From Chloroflexota bacterium (GTDB lineage Bacteria > Chloroflexota > UBA11872 > VXOZ01): DNA of 37,555 bases. Of the stretch, positions 23,568 through 31,438 are shown piece after piece; the first letter of the stretch is position 1, and each line of letters starts with the position of its first letter. Position numbers and translations under genes: made by a program. The stretch covers positions 117,681 to 155,235 of the forward strand of contig JAAXIC010000003.1 of NCBI GenBank assembly GCA_012270555.1. The letters run 5' to 3'. Under the pieces are notes generated by a model. The model worked only from the letters and a program-made list of their open reading frames with translations, did not search any database and was not told the DNA's origin.

Positions 23568-23602
23568 GAGGCAGATTCCCTGTTACGATAGAGTGCCCCC
23601 GC

Positions 23603-24217
23603 TTATGCACTTGATGGTCTTAGTGGCTCGAACACATACCCCTTTACGTTGCCATCGGATTGATCCTTCATGTGAATCAAGAACATATTCGGGTTGTTTA
23701 GAAGCTTGATCTTGTGCGAGTTGAGCAACTTGATGATGAGGTTCATCTCCTCAGGTATAGCTTTCAGCCAATAGTCGTAGTCCATTGGAGGTCCTAGCGG
23801 ATTCTTTGCGTGTAGAATCTCGCCCAATCTGCCGTAGAGTTCGCCGAACATTGCTTCTGTCAAGAAGCCTTCAGCTAGGTTCTTGATGTCTGACTTCACG
23901 GGTCCGGTCATGGGCACCTCGATCACGGGCTGGGGATAGAAGTCGGGATTCACTGTCCTCAGCCTCTTGAGGATGTCGTTGGCATTCCAGGCATTTCGCA
24001 ATTCCCTTAGGGAGCCATTCCAAATGTCTTGATTTGCCACTAAGGAGCCCAAAGCAACCAATTCAAGAATCTTGCGGACCTGTAGGCATGCCGAATCTAT
24101 GGCTGCCGCTTGATAAAGTGCATGATGGGGTTGACCGAGAAAATGCTCAACGACATTCGTCCGTTGTTTGACTTCTTCCATCACCTGACAGTATTTGTTC
24201 AACTCTAGGTCGGACAT
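23603..24217 (-). CDS. uncharacterised protein, possibly HEPN-like (204 aa)
   Basis: The product is helical and soluble. ATG 24217 is chosen because AAGGGGAAC lies just ahead; the frame is open to 24259, but that extension (EKPPSASVSPKG) runs out of a winged-helix fragment. The central helices contain QAAAIDSACLQVRKILELVA, and later YGRLGEILHAKNP, with R130-x5-H136 matching the Rx4-6H motif of HEPN RNases. I recall hypothetical proteins with a similar LHA-x-NP motif, but no function is established. Composition is lower in GC than its neighbours. It has no operon partner: the nearest genes on either side are remnants. A HEPN role is a suggestion only. Confidence 0.5.
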   Translation of the reverse strand: MSDLELNKYCQVMEEVKQRTNVVEHFLGQPHHALYQAAAIDSACLQVRKILELVALGSLVANQDIWNGSLRELRNAWNANDILKRLRTVNPDFYPQPVIEVPMTGPVKSDIKNLAEGFLTEAMFGELYGRLGEILHAKNPLGPPMDYDYWLKAIPEEMNLIIKLLNSHKIKLLNNPNMFLIHMKDQSDGNVKGYVFEPLRPSSA

Positions 24218-24259
24218 GTTCCCCTTCGGTGAAACGGATGCACTTGGCGGCTTCTCCAC

Positions 24260-24369
24260 CCTCGGTATGCGGTTGCCTACGCGCGGCTCTGCGCGGAGCT
24301 AATTCGGCGCGCCAGCTTACTTGGGATGCCGCCGCCGTCGCCCAGCTTGTGGCGTAGCCTTTTCACTCT
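24260..24369 (-). pseudogene. frameshifted winged-helix regulator remnant
   Basis: Minus strand 24369-24330 reads RVKRLRHKLGDGGG, as in the OmpR-type LRRKLGDD segment, and 24289-24260 in another frame reads EPRVGNRIPR, the degraded form of EPRVGYRMP. A stop and a frameshift separate the parts. The remnant runs in frame into the leader of the 204-aa gene downstream. Confidence 0.6.
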
Positions 24370-24489
24370 AGTACACACCGGAATCGAGCCACTGGAGTTG
24401 TCCTGGCCCGATATTCCCTTTAGTGGTTACTCGCGTGCGGCCGCCGACCTTTTGCCTCAAATTGGCTGTCGGCAAGTCTTAGATTCTGT

Positions 24490-25170
24490 CTACTGCCACA
24501 GGTCGGGATCGGGCCGGTTCATTATTCGATAGCCCAGGTAGCCATACCAGATAACCAGGAGCACGTAGCAGCCCCGGGCCAAGGAGATAAAGGTGTCGCG
24601 GCCGTCGTTGCTGAGTACGGCCAGTATGAAAAAGACCATTACGGCCAAGCTGGCGAGAGCAGCCAACAGGGAGATTATCCGGTTGAAGTCTTCTCTCGTG
24701 GAAAGGCCCAACGCAAAGATGGCGCCGCCGAACCCAAGCGTGATGCCACCGGCGTAGAAAAGAGCGGCGCCGGCGTAGTAGACGGGAACGCTCGCCATGA
24801 TCTCGTCATTGGTTTGGGCATCGGCCAGAATAAAGTCAATGCCGCCCAATAGAATCCAACCGGTCAGTCCCACGAAGATCATGAAGTAGCCCATCTGAAC
24901 GAGCGCCTTGCCGTTGCCCTGCAAGGTCACGTTGCGCATCAGCGCGTAGAGGCCCGAGAGGATTAACGCCAGGCCAAGCGTAATCGCGATGTTGGTTATG
25001 TTGGTAAGTAGGGCGTTGGAACTCTTGGCCGTGATGGAGCCAACGGCGTCTGACACGCTGGCGCTGTCTATCAGCAGTCCGCCCGGCTCTACGAGAAAAA
25101 AGACGAAGGCGATAATCGGGCCGAATATGAGAGAGAGACCCGCCAACCGATTCACGGATATTGTGCCCAT
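24490..25170 (-). CDS. multi-pass membrane protein of unknown function (226 aa)
   Basis: Six to seven hydrophobic spans alternate with short loops; the N-terminus (MGTISVNRLAGLSLIFGP) enters the membrane directly. AAGGAG lies eight bases before ATG 25170, which decides this start over the upstream frame at 25197. The layout (an early PGGLLIDSASVSDAV loop after span 1, then six more spans, a charged STREDFNR loop and a short polar tail) resembles the protein at 35485-36243, whose first loop is PGGPIIDPVDQTDF. The two are probably distant paralogues of an uncharacterised DUF4386-like membrane family. No transport or catalytic motif is visible. Confidence 0.7.
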   Translation of the reverse strand: MGTISVNRLAGLSLIFGPIIAFVFFLVEPGGLLIDSASVSDAVGSITAKSSNALLTNITNIAITLGLALILSGLYALMRNVTLQGNGKALVQMGYFMIFVGLTGWILLGGIDFILADAQTNDEIMASVPVYYAGAALFYAGGITLGFGGAIFALGLSTREDFNRIISLLAALASLAVMVFFILAVLSNDGRDTFISLARGCYVLLVIWYGYLGYRIMNRPDPDLWQ

Positions 25171-25455
25171 GTCTGAATCTCCTTTATGTGATGACATGAG
25201 AAGGATCCACTGGGTTCAATCCCCACTAGCATACACTTTTACGCCAGAGTTGTGGAATGGCAATAGGAAAAACCCAGCGCTCTGGCAATCTTCAAGAGAC
25301 TGCGTGCGTAGGCGAGGGTTCGCGTCTCTTTAGTCCCACCAATCTATAGCTGAGACTTAGGGGGGGACTCGGACGTTTACGCTGCAGCATTCGACGGAAG
25401 CTTGCCTGAAGCACGCTCAGCATCACTTGACGGTGGCGGGAAGCACCGCCAATGC

Positions 25456-27210
25456 CTAGCGCACGTACAGTAACCTAAACAACGCTTCGAGGTTGTCCCG
25501 GAGATTCTGCCACCACTCCCGGTCCGATCCATCGTCCGGCACGAAATGGATCGCGTATGATCCGTTCTCCTCCTCCTTGAACCGCCCGGCCAGGGTCACC
25601 CCGCGGCCTGGGGAGATCGCCTCGAAGACCCCTTCCGGTCCACGGACGCTCACCCGCTGCACGTACTCCCCCCGGTCAATGTCAATCAGCAACTCATCGG
25701 CGTCCTGGTACACGACCGTGCCGCTGACCTTCATGCATGCATCGTTGAACACGCCGACCACCGAGAGCGGCCCGGGCGCCAGGATGGGCGGGGAGTCCAA
25801 GGGACACGGTTTGTCGCGCGGCGAGACCACGTCGAGGCTGAACAGGACGAGTAGAACCACCACCCCAATGCCTATCAGGCTTACCAACCATGTGAGGCAC
25901 CCGCTCAGGCAACCGCCGCCTTTCTTCTGCTCAGCCGTCCCCTCTACCCTATACGTCTCATATTCCGCCGACTCTGTCCCTGCCGGGTCTGCTGGAGAAT
26001 CACACTGCGGCTCCGGCTCACTCCTAGCGTCTTCAGTCCCCTCGGCGGTCTCGCGGCCCGCGGCGTGCGCCGGCTGCTCGGCTTCCGGCGCTTCCTGGTC
26101 TAGCTGATCGAGTTGCTTGAGCAACCGGACTTCCTCTTCATAGCCCCACTGCGCAGCCGCTTTCGACGCATCTCCCGACCGTCCGCTCAGGTACCACTCA
26201 GGGGCGTGCAGGAAGGCCCGATAGGCCGCGTCGAGTTCAGTGCCCCGCAGGGAGGAATCGTCACCGGAGCCGAACCACGACGGGGCCGGGGCGGTATCAG
26301 TGAGCCACGGCTGGGCCACGTCAAACGCGACGGCGTAGGCCAGCATGGGATCTGATTGGTCTCGAGTCGCTGGCGCTCCGGGTCCGGCCAGGAACTCACT
26401 CAAGCCTAGCCACTGACTTATCTCGTGCGCCCCCGCCGGCGTGGGCTTCAGCATGCCTGTCCGTAGCGTCATCTGCGATGTTATGAACGAGTACACGAGA
26501 CCCGCAAACAGGCCGATCAGTGCGTTCGCCCACCACTGGTCCAGCCATAGAGCCGCCCAGAGCCCGCTGCCAACACCCGTCAAGATGCTAGCCACCAGCC
26601 ACCAATCACTGCCGTCGTCGGAGTTTTCCCTCCTGACTCGCACCGGGTTGTCATGGAAGAGGCCGCGGCGCTGCAGGTAGTTGCCTATCTGGTCGCCGAT
26701 GGCATCACTGTGCTTATCCAGTTCTTCTCGTAGCGCGTCAATCGTTGTGGGGCGCGACGGCAGGCTGTCGCATAGCGTGCGCTCCCAGTCATGCTGTGTG
26801 GGGCCCTGCCGAGAAAGCCGGTAGAGGAAGCCGACCCTTGTGCCGACGGCCTCGATGCGCAACGCGCCGCGCTGGCACATCTCGATGATGGCGGCCAGCA
26901 GCGTTGGGCTCCAAGTCATGTGGCCGTGCAAAACAGACACCACCGCCGCGGGCATTGAACTGGGCCGCGAGGTTCCCGTGTACCATGGACTCGCCTGCGG
27001 GGGCCGCCACCTGAGCCGCAACCACAGCACGATGATGATCAACTGGGCTACGACCACGCCTGTCGTGCGGAAGCCCCAAGCCACCTGCTGCGCCAGGTCC
27101 ATCTCCTGGAAGTTGGCAAAGCCAATCTCGGCAATTGCCTTGCCTGGGTCAATCGCGAACAGCAACCCATTTGTGGCAAGGGCCGCCAAACCCACCAGCG
27201 CACTCCCCAT
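25456..27210 (-). CDS. DUF2207-type membrane protein with an extra C-terminal domain
   Basis: The 584-aa protein fits DUF2207: a first span near the N-terminus, a second span (VVVAQLIIIVLWLRLRW), then the domain PAAVVSVLHGHMTWSPTLLA followed by AIIEMCQRGALRIEAVGT, two close spans (WLVASILTGVGSGLWAALW and ALIGLFAGLVYSFI), and the PTPAGAHEISQWLGLSEFL segment. After an acidic Pro/Glu-rich linker and another span (WLVSLIGIGVVVLLVLFSL), it ends in a beta-rich domain (VSGTVVYQDADELLIDIDRG, then GVTLAGRF) that could be OB-like and lie outside. ATG 27210 has GGAAGGGGAG upstream and is preferred over TTG 27261. The family's role is unknown. Confidence 0.75.
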   Translation of the reverse strand: MGSALVGLAALATNGLLFAIDPGKAIAEIGFANFQEMDLAQQVAWGFRTTGVVVAQLIIIVLWLRLRWRPPQASPWYTGTSRPSSMPAAVVSVLHGHMTWSPTLLAAIIEMCQRGALRIEAVGTRVGFLYRLSRQGPTQHDWERTLCDSLPSRPTTIDALREELDKHSDAIGDQIGNYLQRRGLFHDNPVRVRRENSDDGSDWWLVASILTGVGSGLWAALWLDQWWANALIGLFAGLVYSFITSQMTLRTGMLKPTPAGAHEISQWLGLSEFLAGPGAPATRDQSDPMLAYAVAFDVAQPWLTDTAPAPSWFGSGDDSSLRGTELDAAYRAFLHAPEWYLSGRSGDASKAAAQWGYEEEVRLLKQLDQLDQEAPEAEQPAHAAGRETAEGTEDARSEPEPQCDSPADPAGTESAEYETYRVEGTAEQKKGGGCLSGCLTWLVSLIGIGVVVLLVLFSLDVVSPRDKPCPLDSPPILAPGPLSVVGVFNDACMKVSGTVVYQDADELLIDIDRGEYVQRVSVRGPEGVFEAISPGRGVTLAGRFKEEENGSYAIHFVPDDGSDREWWQNLRDNLEALFRLLYVR

Positions 27211-27426
27211 GGCTCCCCTTCCTTCCCGCGTCGTGCCGCCTTGCCTGGCTCCGTCGGACAACCGTCCATCGCGCTACACTATTGAAAGGCAACCGTCACC
27301 GCTAGAATAGTCCATTCCCTGCAATAAGACATACTAGCAATTAGTTCGTAATTCAATCGTACTAGGCCCATCAGTCATGAGTACACTCCACATCCTTGAT
27401 TACTCACCAGACTTGGAATACGAAAT

Positions 27427-28203
27427 ATGATCACCGTTCCTGAGCCGCTGCAGCCGTTCGTCGCGGGCGCTGCCTGGAGTCGTATCACCGTTGGCGAGTC
27501 TTTGTCCGATATCTTCCGTCTGGATCGATCCGGGCAGGCGGCGCTCTATCTCAAGATCGCTCCAAGAGTCCGCCGGATGGAGTTGCTGCAGGAGAAGCAG
27601 CGGCTCGACTGGCTGCAGGGCAGGCTCCCCGTTCCCGCTGTTGTCGGGTACGAGACGGACGACCGGAAAGAATACTTGCTGCTCACAGCCTTGCCCGGTC
27701 GTCACGTAGCCGACCTGAGTGCCGCAGAGCCGAACGAGAAAATCGTCCAGCTCTTGGCAGCCGGACTACGCGCTATCCACGCGATTCCGATCCACGACTG
27801 TCCTTTTGACATGACGCTCGACCGAGAGATCGAAAGGGCAAGGTACAACGTCGTCAATGGTCTCGTCGACGAAGCCGACTTCGCTGGCACGCGCCTCGAC
27901 CGTTCGGCTGCAGAGCTATTCGAGAAATTGCAATCCAAGAAACCGGCCGATGAGGATCTGGTGTTCACCCACGGTGACTATTGCCTGCCAAACGTGATGG
28001 TGGACCGCGGCGAGGTCAGCGGTTTCGTGGATTGGGGCAGAGGGGGCGTGGCTGACCGTTACAAGGACATCGCGCTGGTATTAAGGAGTTTGAAGCGCAA
28101 TACCGGAGAAGACCTTGCGCGGGCGTTCTTTGAGGCATACGGCCTCTCGAGCTATGACGCAGACAAGCTCGCGTACTACAAACTCCTGGACGAATTCTGG
28201 TAA
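27427..28203 (+). CDS. aminoglycoside 3'-phosphotransferase-like kinase, APH(3') type
   Basis: The 258-aa protein is full length for the APH(3') family. FTHGDYCLPNVMVDRG is the catalytic Brenner motif (HGD...N), and GFVDWGRGGVADRYKDIALV carries the metal-binding Asp and the ADRYxDIA stretch specific to APH(3') enzymes. The N-terminal lobe has LYLKIAP for the ATP-contact Lys, and the protein ends YYKLLDEFW, close to the usual LLDEFF. It would transfer phosphate from ATP to the 3'-hydroxyl of an aminoglycoside or a related compound. Being chromosomal and environmental, its natural substrate may differ. The nearest upstream gene is divergent, and a terminator-like hairpin follows. Confidence 0.88.
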   Translation: MITVPEPLQPFVAGAAWSRITVGESLSDIFRLDRSGQAALYLKIAPRVRRMELLQEKQRLDWLQGRLPVPAVVGYETDDRKEYLLLTALPGRHVADLSAAEPNEKIVQLLAAGLRAIHAIPIHDCPFDMTLDREIERARYNVVNGLVDEADFAGTRLDRSAAELFEKLQSKKPADEDLVFTHGDYCLPNVMVDRGEVSGFVDWGRGGVADRYKDIALVLRSLKRNTGEDLARAFFEAYGLSSYDADKLAYYKLLDEFW

Positions 28204-28228
28204 GACAGCGAGTGGTGCACGTTATGCC

Positions 28229-28255
28229 TTCTCCCGTAGAGCGGGAGGGTGTTTT
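28229..28255 (+). terminator. terminator-like hairpin after the phosphotransferase gene
   Basis: TTCTCCCG-TAGAG-CGGGAGGG (28229-28249, two G:T pairs) is followed by TGTTTT, 26 bases past the stop. It also resembles the hairpin repeat at 6-29, so it may be a shortened repeat copy used as a terminator. Confidence 0.5.
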
Positions 28256-28267
28256 CCCTATTACAAC

Positions 28268-28313
28268 ACTTTCCAGCGAGAAGCTCGCAATTCAATCTTA
28301 CACCGCCCACCAG
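28268..28313. repeat. 46-bp dispersed repeat, copy C
   Basis: ACTTTCCAGCGAGAAG...CACCGCCCACCAG matches copy B in 34 of 46 positions by eye, including the terminal GCCCACCAG. It sits between the phosphotransferase terminator and a transposase remnant. Confidence 0.55.
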
Positions 28314-28429
28314 CTACAAGTAAGACCCGAGGGTTTCACCAACAATTCCTGTGCACCACACGAATGAGATCCGCGGTTGCAAACGGCGGCCGGAGGCTTG
28401 GGCGTGTCCACACGGCGTAAGTCGTCGCA

Positions 28430-28687
28430 GAAGATGACGTTACAAATCAAGCCGACTTCGTCGCAGACACCGGGGTAGAGTGCCTTCAGCTTGTCCCAGC
28501 GGGCGACGACGTGGCGCTAGCCATTCAAGCGACGGATGAGGCGCTCCACTTCAATCCACCGCTTGCACCCCTGCTCGGCACCATACAAAATGGCATTGAG
28601 CATTTGGATGATCGAAGTGCGCACGTTGGCGCGTTGCACGGGCAGGAGATGTGCGATACGTCGGTACTGCGCTTCCGTGAGATCCAT
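28430..28687 (-). pseudogene. internally deleted IS5-family transposase remnant
   Basis: From ATG 28687 the minus strand reads MDLTEAQYRRIAHLLPVQRA, then NVRTSIIQMLNAILYGAEQG and CK, the start of an IS5-type transposase (LPVQRGNV...LNAILY...GCKWR). It then jumps directly to RWIEVERLIRRLNG-stop-RHVVARWDKL, which is the C-terminal end of the same type of protein (ERLFRRLKGFRR...RFDKLD). The catalytic centre is deleted and a TAG stop at 28517-28519 interrupts the tail. No inverted repeats are evident. It cannot transpose on its own. Confidence 0.7.
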
Positions 28688-28794
28688 GGCAAATTTCTAC
28701 ATGAACTTCATTGGCGTGAACAAGCCCTAGTTTGGGAGAAGCGTCGCCGGCGGGATGAGGCCTCACTTATCCCGGCTGCGCACGCGCCACCCTG

Positions 28795-30144
28795 ATGAAC
28801 GCCGCGGACACGGAGACGACGACCCAGGGGCGCGCACTGCAGCGGGTCCTCGCCCTGAGCTACCCGCTCATCGTTGCCAACCTCTCTCAGATCGTGCTTG
28901 GGCTCGTCGACACCGCGATGATCAGCCGCGTCTCCACGGAGGCGCTCGCAGCGGTGGCCGTCGCCTCGTCCGTCAACATCGCCGCGAGCATGCTGTTCGG
29001 CGGATGGGCGACTGCGGCACAGGTGATTTCCGCCCGACGGTACGGCGAAGAACGCCCGACGGCCGTAGGGCAGTTGCTGGACATTGCTTTGCTCGTTGGC
29101 ACTGTCGCCGGCATCGTGGTGCTCCTCATCTTGAGCATCGGCGCAGGCCCACTCCTCGCCGCGTTCGGATTGAGCGAGGCAGTGCGGGCCGACGGCGTGC
29201 CGTATCTCCGTATTCTCGCGATCGCCGCACCGTTCGCTGCCGCCACGGCAATGTTCCGCGCCGTTTACGCAGGCGTTGGGGAAACCAGCGTGGCGATGCG
29301 AATGACGGTGCTCGTTAACGTGATAAACATCCCGCTCAACTATGTCCTCATCTTCGTGTTCGGCTGGGGCCTCCTCGGCGCCGGCGTCGGCACGGTGATC
29401 GCCGTAGCCATCGGCTGCGCGTACATGATCCAATTTGGGTGGAGACGGCTCAGGGGCACCTACGCATTGTTCGGTTACCGGCGCCTGCGTCGCTACCGGG
29501 AGGTGCTTCCGCGGCTCTGGTCTATCGGTTGGCCCGAGACGGCCATGCTCTTCCTGGGCTACGCCAATAACGTGCTTGTGGTATGGATTGTCGCTGCGCT
29601 TGGGACATCCGTCATTGCCGGGATGCAGATCATTACGAATGTACAGAATATCCTCTGGACGGTGATCTGGGCGCTTTCCTCCGGCGTGTCGATCCTCGTT
29701 GGACAGAGCCTTGGCAGCCGCGACGAGCGCGCGGCGGCACTGATCCAGCGGGCCGGGCTGCTGCTGATGGTCGCCCTGCCGGCAATCTTCCTAGCGCCGG
29801 TGCTTGTCGCGCCATCTTTCATACTGCACGTGTTGACCCCCGATGGCGTTGTCGTAGCGGAGGCAAGCCGCACCCTTCCCTTCTTGGCGCTGCAGGTGCC
29901 CTTTATGGCTACAAGCATGGTGCTAGCTGCGGTTCTGCGCGCCGCCGGTGACTCCAAGTGGGTCCTCTACACGTCCACGGCTTCCAGCTACCTGGTCATG
30001 GTGCCGCTGTCGTGGCTACTCGCCGATGCGATTGGCTGGGGACTCCCCGGCATCTACGTCGCGGGGATAGCCTTCTTCGCGGCGCGGACCGCCGGAGCCT
30101 GGTGGCGCTACCGGCAGGGAGCCTGGCGGACGGCGGAAGTGTGA
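28795..30144 (+). CDS. MATE-family multidrug/toxin efflux transporter
   Basis: The 449-aa protein has twelve predicted spans in two six-span halves. The first half begins LALSYPLIVANLSQIVLGLVD, followed by TAMISRVSTEALAAVAVA. Later segments such as YLRILAIAAPFAA, INIPLNYVLIFVFGWGLLGA and GQSLGSRDERAA fit MATE (NorM/DinF-like) exporters, which expel cationic drugs or metabolites using Na+ or H+ gradients. It starts at ATG 28795 and ends with a basic cytosolic tail. The GC content is the highest in the window, so this is native rather than recently acquired. The transposase remnant lies just upstream. Confidence 0.9.
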   Translation: MNAADTETTTQGRALQRVLALSYPLIVANLSQIVLGLVDTAMISRVSTEALAAVAVASSVNIAASMLFGGWATAAQVISARRYGEERPTAVGQLLDIALLVGTVAGIVVLLILSIGAGPLLAAFGLSEAVRADGVPYLRILAIAAPFAAATAMFRAVYAGVGETSVAMRMTVLVNVINIPLNYVLIFVFGWGLLGAGVGTVIAVAIGCAYMIQFGWRRLRGTYALFGYRRLRRYREVLPRLWSIGWPETAMLFLGYANNVLVVWIVAALGTSVIAGMQIITNVQNILWTVIWALSSGVSILVGQSLGSRDERAAALIQRAGLLLMVALPAIFLAPVLVAPSFILHVLTPDGVVVAEASRTLPFLALQVPFMATSMVLAAVLRAAGDSKWVLYTSTASSYLVMVPLSWLLADAIGWGLPGIYVAGIAFFAARTAGAWWRYRQGAWRTAEV

Positions 30145-30163
30145 GGTCGCGAAGAGGGCCAAG

Positions 30164-30409
30164 TTAGTCTGATTCGGCGAAACGCGTTCGCTTGGCGGCG
30201 TGGCGTACCTTCGCAAGGTGGCCGGGCTCGCCATCAAGCGGGAGGCAGACGAGTGCAATGGGCCCATCAGTCGAGTTCAGGTGGGTGACGGCCTTTAGCG
30301 AGAGTGAGACGCCGCAGTTGGCAAAGAGAGTCGCGAGGTCAAGGTGATGTGCGTTCCCTGAGAGGGGGTAGCGTACTCTCTGGCCGCAACCTTCCACTGC
30401 TGCATTCAA
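30164..30409 (-). CDS. small hypothetical ORF (81 aa)
   Basis: I do not recognise this frame. Its middle (LDLATLFANCGVSLSLKAV, then DGPIALVCLPLDGEPG) looks protein-like in hydrophobic pattern, and the tail (KVRHAAKRTRFAES) is basic, but the start region lacks a clear ribosome site. It may be a fragment of a larger lost gene. It fills most of the 325-base gap between the MATE and ybjQ genes; no other feature is seen there. Confidence 0.3.
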   Translation of the reverse strand: MNAAVEGCGQRVRYPLSGNAHHLDLATLFANCGVSLSLKAVTHLNSTDGPIALVCLPLDGEPGHLAKVRHAAKRTRFAESD

Positions 30410-30469
30410 ATGCTCTGATCTTTACCTGCGGTCAGATTGCGACGATTGCCACAGAGCTGAAACGCCGGG

Positions 30470-30784
30470 TCAGCCTATCTTGACCGCCGTGCCGTAGGCG
30501 ACGATTTCGGCCGATCCCTGCGCGACGCCCGCGGTGATGAATCGCGTGCCCACAATGGCATTGGCGCCCATCTTCTCCGCGCTCTCGACCATGCGCTGCA
30601 GTGACACTTCGCGCGCCTCTGCCAGCAGTTTCGTGTACTCGACTACCTCGCCGCCGACGACGTTACGGAAAGCTGCCATAATGTCCTTCCCAATGTGTCG
30701 GGAGCGCACGGTGCTGCCGCGCACCAAGCCTAACGTCTCGACGATTTCGGCGCCGGGGATTGTGTCAGTTGTGGTTACGATCAA
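30470..30784 (-). CDS. YbjQ/UPF0145 family protein
   Basis: The 104-aa protein matches the YbjQ (DUF74, putative heavy-metal-binding) family: IVTTTDTIPGAEIVETLGLV, followed by the conserved GSTVRSRHIGKDIMA, then GGEVVEYTKLL, MVESAEKMGANAIVGTRF and YGTAVKI. YbjQ proteins form pentameric rings; their function remains open. The start is TTG 30784: TGGAGG lies seven bases upstream and the TTG overlaps the stop of the small membrane gene (TTGA), giving translational coupling. A partial duplicate of its 3' half is at 21369-21410. Confidence 0.85.
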   Translation of the reverse strand: MIVTTTDTIPGAEIVETLGLVRGSTVRSRHIGKDIMAAFRNVVGGEVVEYTKLLAEAREVSLQRMVESAEKMGANAIVGTRFITAGVAQGSAEIVAYGTAVKIG

Positions 30785-31023
30785 TTGTCGACCTCCAGGA
30801 AATCCTCTTGCTTCTTCTGGATGATTCTGTCGCGTAAGGCGGCGGCCAAGAAGACGGCCAGGCCAACCGGTAAGGCGAGGAGGGCCACCCGTAACAAGAG
30901 CGGTATATCCTCCGCCCGCACGATTGCGTACACCCAGTACCCGCCCAACACGAGCAGTCCCGCGGCGAGGATCGCCCCACCGATCCACAGCCATGTCCTG
31001 CTGCTACTCTCGGGTTTCGCCAT
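30781..31023 (-). CDS. small two-span membrane protein coupled to ybjQ
   Basis: An 80-aa protein with two hydrophobic helices (WLWIGGAILAAGLLVLGG and LLLRVALLALPVGLAVFLA), a short polar N-terminus and a charged tail (RDRIIQKKQEDFLEVDN). AAGGAGGG seven bases before ATG 31023 decides the start. Its TGA overlaps the TTG of ybjQ, so it and YbjQ are made in a fixed ratio and may form a membrane-attached complex. The spacing of the two helices suggests a helical hairpin. No family name is known to me. Confidence 0.75.
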   Translation of the reverse strand: MAKPESSSRTWLWIGGAILAAGLLVLGGYWVYAIVRAEDIPLLLRVALLALPVGLAVFLAAALRDRIIQKKQEDFLEVDN

Positions 31024-31438
31024 CGGATTCCCTCCTTGTGCCGGAAAAGCTACCCTATTACTGACATTATCCCATCCCTGCATGGGGCTGTCATCGGTTT
31101 GTTCCCGAAGTCCGGTTCAGCCGAGATTGTGGTTCTATGGGAGCAGATCAGGCAAGGCGACTCCCCCCTCATCGGGGATTCCCGCCACTGAGTTCGCCAC
31201 TGCGCAAGAGCACGAGTTCAGGCGACAGACCATGCCTGGTGGAGAGATTACCGCCGTCGACCAACGGGAACTCCGCGACCGATTCCACGACTTCTCCAGC
31301 CGGCCTCATCGCCTCTAGGCCGCCGAATACAGTGTGGATCTCACAAAGGCCGTAGCCTATGGCGACTGGACGTTCTCACTCCAGTCGCCTTCGCCGTTGG
31401 TGTTCGCGGCGTGCACCGGTCCTGGATCTAGGCGTCGC
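31024..31438. other. intergenic region with a strong hairpin and a short open frame
   Basis: About 415 bases. GGCGACTGGA (31361-31370) and TCCAGTCGCC (31380-31389) are perfect 10-bp arms with a 9-base loop, about 50 bases after the lipoprotein stop; a terminator without T-tract. A minus-strand frame of about 65 codons ends at 31184 (...GLCEIHTVFGGLEAMRPAGE...VDGGNLSTRHGLSPELVLL...) and has protein-like composition, but no start signal; it may be a relic of an unidentified gene. Confidence 0.4.
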
